DNA of 64,000 nt, taken from positions 682,001 to 746,000 of the forward strand of contig JACGCM010001664.1 in assembly GCA_014058105.1 (NCBI GenBank), read 5' to 3'. Position numbers and translations under genes: made by a program. This DNA comes from Kingdonia uniflora (Eukaryota; Streptophyta; Magnoliopsida; Ranunculales; Circaeasteraceae). The notes below the pieces were generated by a model, which ran no database searches, was not told the origin of the DNA, and worked only from the letters and a program-made list of their open reading frames with translations. Of this stretch, positions 57,989 through 64,000 are shown in pieces (the stretch's first letter is position 1; every line of letters begins with the position of its first letter).

Positions 57989-60900
57989 TGTCCCTGAATT
58001 TTAGAGTATTTTTTTTGTTTATAATTAAGTGTTGTTACTATTATTCGTATATTGTTATTCGTTATGCATCTATGTTATTTCTTTTGGTAGGTTTGTATTT
58101 GATTCCTTTTGGTAGTTCTGTTGGTTTCGATGGTTTCGGGGCAGAAGTGTTTGTGTTTTGATTTTGGGTGCCCGTTGTGGCTTAGTGGTTGTGTGATATT
58201 GTTGTGTGGTGGTGTGGTGTGATCTTAGGGAATCCTAGGGTTGATTTGAGCTTCCTTGATGCTTCCCCTCCTATCTGGCTTATCAGATTCTTCCCGTCTA
58301 TTTTTTTTTCATTCTGTCCATTTTCTTCCCTTCTGACCATTTCATTAGAAAAGATTCCTTCTATCTTCTGTTAAGCTTCCGTATACACTTCAACACGTCA
58401 CAAATTTGTATATTATTCCTCACGAGTCTTTTCTATCCATTCCGCATCTATTTATTCCTTTCAGATAAGTTTCTGGACGTTAGATTCCTTTTTCTGGGTT
58501 TTAGGAGTTCCGGTGGCCATTAGGCGGTGGAGGTGGTGTTTAGACCTTGGGAACCCCTGTGTGGGTTTGTGATGGCGTTTTATGGTCGTGTAGTGATATG
58601 GATGTGATTCCGGGGAATTGTTGGTTAGCCTTGAATTTCTGTGATTTTCCACTAATAGATTTCATTTTTTACCAACTGCTTTGTTTCTGGACTGTATAAA
58701 AATATTCAAACAAAGGGTGCGTTCAGACGACCAAGTCAGGTCTTTTTGGGAGATTTTTGGGTGTTGGTCTTTCCTCAAGATAAGCATTGCCCTTCACCTA
58801 TACATTCAAGTTCTTTTATTTTTCTCCTCACAATTCTTTCCTCTCCTCACAACTGACTCCAAAGAACCCTTCTCCTCCCTTCAATCCTTCTCCCTTTCAA
58901 TTCCACTAACTCCTTGGTTTTGAATTTGACACCGTTGGGTTATCATCTTCAATCATCACCTCCGCCTACCAAATTTCAGCTCTTGATTCTAGAGAGACGT
59001 TTTGGTATTCAAGAGAGAGAGAGGGTTGCAATTCTCTCATCCATCACCGTTTTGGACGTCGTTCCCTCGCCGGTTACAGCCGTTCCCTCTCCCTAATTTC
59101 AGATTTGATTCCGGTGTTGGTTTGGGTCATTGAGGGGCTAATTTCAGAGTTTATAATTGTGGAGTATTGGGGTTATAAAAGTGTATGATTTATTTACAGG
59201 TATGGGTTGTTTGTGCTGGATTGATGGTTGGTTTGTGATTGATTGGGGGATTTGGGTGTTTGGTGGTATGATTGGGGTTTAGTTTGGCTGGGAAGAGGGG
59301 GTATGGTGGCTATTCAAGGTAGTAGTTGTTGCCGTTTCGGAGAGGGCTGCCTGAGCCGACAATTGTTGTCATTTTGGTTCAGAAAATACTGTCGTAGTTA
59401 CTGTTATTCTTGATTGTGGGTGATCAGGGTGGCGTAGCGCAGCATGGTGGATTCTGGGTTTTACTGCAGTTATGTTGTTGAATTCAGTTGTGGTACAAAT
59501 TTGAAACACAATTTTGGGCGGGTATCCTTTCCTGGTGTTGTGATTGGGCTCAGGTACTTCGTAGTGGTTGATGTTGTGGTGTTCTTGGTCCTTTCCATGA
59601 TTGATTTAGAGTTCCGAAAGTCGATTCACGGAGCACATTTCCTTTGGGGTACAGTTTGAACTGTTTCGCCGAGATTGTCGTTCTGAGCATATCGTCAGGC
59701 GAGTTTTATCTTCCTAAATAACTAGATTATTTTGCTGATTAGTGAGTTATAGAAATGTGTAGTTTAGAATATTATATCTGTGACTAGGTTAGTATGTGGG
59801 TTAATTGCTTAGGACACTTTACTGGTTATCCATTTAACATTACCTTAGACGACAGTATTTAAGGGTTTGATAAGTTAGTAAAACCTGCAATAATGTGAGT
59901 TTAGTTACTTGATAGAATCTGTAGGTTATGATCAGCCAGAGGAGGTTATTCTCTATTATCGTCGATGTGACGATGATTCCAGAGAATCCTCTTAGACCGA
60001 TTTCATTGAGGGTGGTTTTCACGAATCTATTCTTCGTATATGTTGAGAACAAGGCATTTCTCAGTGTGGTGCGATGTCTCAGTGTCGTTATATATATATA
60101 TATAATATATATTAAGTGTAGAATATATATATATAATATATTGAGTGTGGTATTGTTGGTTAGTTATTAGGGTACCCAGCTTGTTTTAGGGCACTAGTAA
60201 CTAGGTTTAGCTATTAGTATAGATGTATGGACGGCTGTGGGTTAGCTGCCATTTCTCTGAGATTGTGTTGTTCAGAAACTATAGTTCTCACCTTATAGTG
60301 TAGCACCTTGGTTAGTTAAGGTTGCTAGACTTGGTTCCAGGGTAGTCTTGGGGCGACATAGCTTCAGTAAGACATGGTCTTTGATTCGAAGTTCATCCTC
60401 TTGCCTGCTATTATTTTGATTTGTTTTAGGATTAGCCTAGGTGTACTCTGTATTCTCGAGGCCTGGTCCATGAGTACTGTCGTTGTGATTAGTCTGGTTG
60501 GTTGGAATGTTAGATTCCCTGTGGGAGTGAGGAATCTCCTGGACTGTTAGTAGTTATTGGTGAGAAGACGGCTTGTCCGTGGTGGTTGGTCATGGATATT
60601 GAACTTCTAATAGTTTGCCTTAGGATTGTTTTGCTTATCGTGTTGTGACACTTATTGACCTCATGATTCATAGAGCTATTAGAGCTTACTCGGAGGCCTT
60701 CCTTCCCCGGGATAAGGCTGTTAGGGTTGTGTTCCCTTCCGTCATCTAGGAGGTAGCCAGACAGCATGGCTCAGTGAGGTACGCAGCTCAACCAGGTGGT
60801 TTATGAAGTTTTACATCACCTGTGATGTTGGAATCCGGCTGAAATCTCCTGTTGAATCCAGTTCCTGTACATTCGTGTTGAAGACCTATGTACATGATTA

Positions 60901-62748
60901 AGAGGATTGTGAGGTTGTTCTATTATTGGCGATTATTGACTACTTGTTGGACACTTGTAGGTGGTGTGTGGTGACAGCTAGAGTAATGTAGCATTTGATG
61001 GTAATCATATCGCTTTGGGGAATCTTAGAGACTGATGTTGTTTAGTTGTCGTGATTGTTTAGTTACTGTTTCATCTAGGTTTAGGTGGTTTAACTGGGTC
61101 ACAGGTGGGCATCTGTGTTTGTTTCTCTTACCACGCTCTCAGGCAATTGGTTATCTTATGGTGTACTAGTTGTGTTAACAGCAATTGTGCTTTAGCCTGT
61201 AAGATTTTTGCTCACATCCATAGATAATATATTCACTCCTTATCTTACTGCGATTGGATACATAAATAACTTCGTATCGGCGGACCCTCGAGAGGTTCAG
61301 GGATTCTTTATATCGGGTTAAAATAAAAGGTGGGTCCAGGATGGATACTATTATACCTAGTCACCCATTCGGGAGTGTGGGATGGTATGGGACAGTATTT
61401 ACTATCCGGTACAGGGCATATCCGGGAGGTTGAAATGCCTCGAAATGTATATATAGTTCAAACGTTGGCTCTGTGTGATTTGATAGATTGATGTAATATC
61501 CTTTAGTCTTATCGAGCAAGTGCAGTACATCGTACCCCTGTATCCAACAATATCCGGTAAGGTAAATCCCTTTTTAACAGTAGTCATCCCACTTTACTCT
61601 TTGGGGATAGCCCTTTGGTTTGACATCGCTAAATCTATCTGCATCATCATTATCATCATCATCATCAAGCATATTATTGCATCTTCGCATACTTCCTTAT
61701 TCGTAGGTTCATCTGATAGAAATCCTTAACCGTTTCTGCATTATGTTTAATATAGATTCTTTTGTACTTTGGATAATCATAAGATTATCTCTTTCTATCA
61801 TATCATCATCATAATATATCATTGCATTGGGATAATTATGGCATTATCCTAGTTCATCATATTCTTCTCCTCTTATTAAATTCCTCTTCTCCTAATTGAT
61901 TTGCAGTGTAATTAGATTCCTCTTCCTTCTGCATATTCCTCACCTCTCTGCATCAATCCCTCCCTCTTCTACATCTGATTTAAGTTATTAGGTTAATTAG
62001 TCTGGTTTGTTGCTGTGAGCTTTAGGTTGGTTTTTGGTTGTGAACGATCTCGTTTAGCGTGTGGTAGCTTCGGGGTTGTGCATGGTTGGGGTTTCGATAA
62101 CCCGGTTGGATTATTGTGAGCCGAGGGTGCTTTCCCTCATGTGTGATTGTATTTTTGAGGTAGGTTAGTTGCTTGTGGCACTAGGGGCAACGGTAGTGAT
62201 TAGAGTGTAGTTAGTAGTCCTTGGGACTGGAGTGTAGTTAGTAGTCCTTAGGACTAGTTATATACCTATTAGATATCCTTGGTATTTATATATATATATT
62301 ATTTATCGTTAGATATTATCACATCCTATTATCATTAATATTTATATCTATCTCATTGGTTAGTATAATTGTTTAGCTATTCTTGGGAGTTATTGAGCTC
62401 GTTGTTTTCTCAATCTCGCATCCCCCTTTCAGTGGCAGGTTGTTTCAGGTTTTAGTTGCTGCTGTGGCGATCTTTTGGGAGCTAAGCTTGAGGCTCATTC
62501 TCTAGTTATTACTTTCGGGCTTGCTGCGTAGAGGTTTGTAGAATCTTACGTTTGGATATTATTATCTTATTCTTCCATTATTTCTATCGTTCCTTATTAC
62601 ACTGTTACGATACTATTGTGAATGACTGGGCAAGAATTTTTCTACGGCTCGGTTGTTTATGGGGCGAATCTTTGGATTCCCCGACCTGTACATCCTCGAA
62701 TCTCTATAATTGGTCTAGCTACCGATTACTAGATTTTGGGGCGTGACA
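57989..62748 (+). repeat. 3' LTR of element C (4.76 kb)
   Basis: It begins tgtccctgaattttag and ends gcgtgaca, followed by the TTCAC duplication. It retains 849 bp (59086-59934) that the 5' LTR lost; part of this (around 59490-59705) is homologous to the LTR of element B near 51640-51860, so it is ancestral. It differs from the 5' LTR also by a duplicated TA block at 60089-60149 and by a short tandem repeat and a loss of about 75 bp near 62210-62265. No gene is recognised. Confidence 0.86.
60089..60149 (+). repeat. Duplicated TA-rich block in the 3' LTR of element C
   Basis: Two successive TA runs, each followed by a ttaagtgtag or ttgagtgtgg tail. The 5' LTR has only one (54366-54389). Confidence 0.75.
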
Positions 62749-62753
62749 TTCAC
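62749..62753 (+). other. Target-site duplication of element C, right copy (TTCAC)
   Basis: Identical to 53099-53103. Confidence 0.9.
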
Positions 62754-63215
62754 CCTATTCATCGTTTCTAATTGTTGTTAATATTAGCTGTATTAGTACA
62801 GATTTTAGCCTTGTTGGGTGTAGTGAGCTGTAGTTTGCTCACTCTCATAATTTAAAATTTCAGAGGTGGAGTAGCTGTAGAGTAGTTGTTGCGGACTACA
62901 GCGGACCTCAGAGTTTAGATTATCTATTACTGTAGGTCCTTAGTTGTATATTATTGTTTAGTTATATTCAGACTCAGTTGTTCTATAGTTCTGAGATATT
63001 GTATCATATTTTAGCTTTGATATGTATATTTATGCCGTTTGCTTCCGCTATTTTATTCTTTTTACACTGATAAATGTCTATAAGTCAATGACTGATCCTG
63101 AACTTGTCTATGGCCCGGTCATTTATGGGGAGATTCTTTTGATTACCAGGCCTGCACGCCCTAAAACTCTTGTTAATGATTTAGTTTTTAATCATTGGAA
63201 TCTTGGGTCATGACA
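62749..63215 (+). repeat. 5' LTR of element B, second part
   Basis: It resumes the interrupted LTR of element B and ends in catgaca before the primer-binding site. It contains gtgagc ... gctcac at 62823-62842 with an 8-base spacer and the gatatgtatat ... tttgcttccgc segment, which is shared with the LTR end of element A. Confidence 0.82.
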
Positions 63216-63218
63216 GAC

Positions 63219-63231
63219 TTGGTATCAGAGC
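63219..63231 (+). other. Primer-binding site of element B (initiator-Met tRNA)
   Basis: ttggtatcagagc is a perfect match to the plant initiator-Met primer-binding site, three bases after the LTR end. Confidence 0.88.
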
Positions 63232-63386
63232 TTAGGTTAATTCCTATCTTTGTTCTAGCATTCACATGACGAGTTAATTTTCTATACGGAGTTAGGTCGA
63301 TCCCTTTCAGTTTTATGTATTTTATCTTCTCGTCTGTTATTTCTTTTCTTGTTCCAGTCCTAAGATGTTTACCTTTTATCCATCAG

Positions 63387-64000
63387 ATGGCTTGAGGCAA
63401 CAGGGGCAGAGGTTGCGCAGCGGGTCGTAGGTGCGAAGGTAGTCGTGGTGGTACTCGTGCTGGTGAGCCAGCACCTAGCCAAAAGAGTTTGGGTTCTATC
63501 CATATTACTCAGGAGGAGCAGGTAGTTTCAGAGGCTATAGCAGACGTAGAATCTGTACCAGGAGTTCAAATTTAGCAGGATGTACTTCTTACTCCAGTGG
63601 CTTATGGTCAGCCTGGTATACTACCAGATCCAGTAGTTCCTGGTGCCTCCTCAGAGATGAAGCAGTTTATGGAGGACTTCACAACCTAATTTCGGCAGGC
63701 TAGGCAACCTGCAGACAGAGAGTACAGTTATCTGGAGCAGCTCCAAAAGTACAAGCATCCTACTTTTCTTGCTCAACTGTACCATGTGAGGCTCAAACGT
63801 GGTTCAAGTAAATTGAGAAGAATTTAAGCGCAATGAAGTGTCTTGAGGATCAGCGAGTGTCAGTGGCGACGTATTTAATACAGGGTGAGGCAGATCACTT
63901 GTGGGATACCGCCAAGAGAACTATTGTGGAGACTTCTGTGCTTTGGACATCTTTTCAAGATCGGTTATTCGAGCAGTACTTACCTCAGAGCTACAGGGAT
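63387..64000 (+). pseudogene. gag: gag of element B, broken, continues past the window
   Basis: The ATG at 63387 opens a basic Arg/Gly-rich N-terminus like that of element A. Matching parts include the EMKQFMED stretch, KYKHPTF, and, in a shifted frame, AMKCLEDQRVSVATYLIQGEAD and EQYLPQSYRD. The third codon is a stop (TGA at 63393-63395), with further in-frame stops at 63573-63575 (TAG) and 63687-63689 (TAA), and a frameshift near 63780-63795 followed by another TAA. The copy is dead. Its similarity to 555-1190 shows that A and B belong to the same lineage. Confidence 0.85.

Larger units (their letters stand above)
53104..62748 (+). mobile_element. Element C: non-autonomous LARD-like LTR element nested in element B
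   Basis: Two long direct LTRs (3960 and 4760 bp) flank 925 bp of internal DNA. A perfect 5-bp target duplication TTCAC brackets the element, and the LTR of element B continues on both sides, so this is a single nested insertion. It has a primer-binding site and a polypurine tract but no gag or pol. It must have moved with proteins supplied by a related element; PBS, tract and LTR similarity point to the same chromovirus lineage as A and B. Very long LTRs with a short non-coding interior resemble plant LARDs, although their interiors are usually longer. An internal deletion of a once larger element is the alternative. Confidence 0.88.
50750..64000 (+). mobile_element. Element B: gypsy element inserted in the satellite, itself interrupted by element C, right end outside the window
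   Basis: It starts with tgtcccg directly after satellite DNA at 50749. Its 5' LTR is split: 50750-53103, then element C, then 62749-63215. The primer-binding site and a gag related to that of element A follow. Removing C and one TTCAC gives an LTR of about 2.82 kb, close to the 2.75 kb of element A. The candidate left target duplication is tgtaa at 50745-50749; its partner would lie beyond the window. Confidence 0.85.

Overview
This window looks like repeat-only heterochromatin from a large flowering-plant genome. I found no host gene, rRNA, tRNA or CRISPR array. The plant assignment rests on three things: degenerate Ty3/gypsy elements of the chromovirus Tekay/Del type, primer-binding sites matching the plant initiator-Met tRNA, and a roughly 168-bp AT-rich satellite. 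I cannot name the species.

Layout from left to right. (1) Element A, 1-7997: an old gypsy element on the + strand. The window holds the last 376 bp of its 5' LTR, a primer-binding site, a decayed gag-pol (555-5198), a polypurine tract and a complete 2.75-kb 3' LTR. (2) A satellite array, 7998-50749: about 240 head-to-tail monomers of about 168 bp. Two monomer types mostly alternate (dimer about 336 bp). Longer repeat periods change along the array: about 672 bp near 11-16.5 kb, about 2.34 and 2.01 kb near 20.4-29 kb, and about 1.69 kb from 35.3 to 50.7 kb. A 5'-truncated LTR (fragment D, 8282-10118) interrupts it. (3) Element B, from 50750 past the window end: a second gypsy element inserted in the satellite, with a 2.8-kb LTR, a primer-binding site and a broken gag at the right edge. 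(4) Element C, 53104-62748: nested inside B's 5' LTR and flanked by a perfect TTCAC target-site duplication. It has LTRs of 3.96 and 4.76 kb around only 0.93 kb of internal DNA without a recognisable protein, so it looks like a non-autonomous, LARD-like derivative.

The order of events can be read from the sequence: the satellite came first, A, B and D inserted into it, and C inserted into B. All four elements lie in the same orientation. Their LTRs are distantly related to each other. A, B and the first LTR of C share a perfect GTGAGC/GCTCAC hairpin about 350-400 bp before the LTR end; D and the second LTR of C keep imperfect versions. Nothing here encodes an intact protein. The most interesting content is the multi-level satellite organisation (a centromere or pericentromere candidate) and the short palindromic repeat arrays inside the LTRs.
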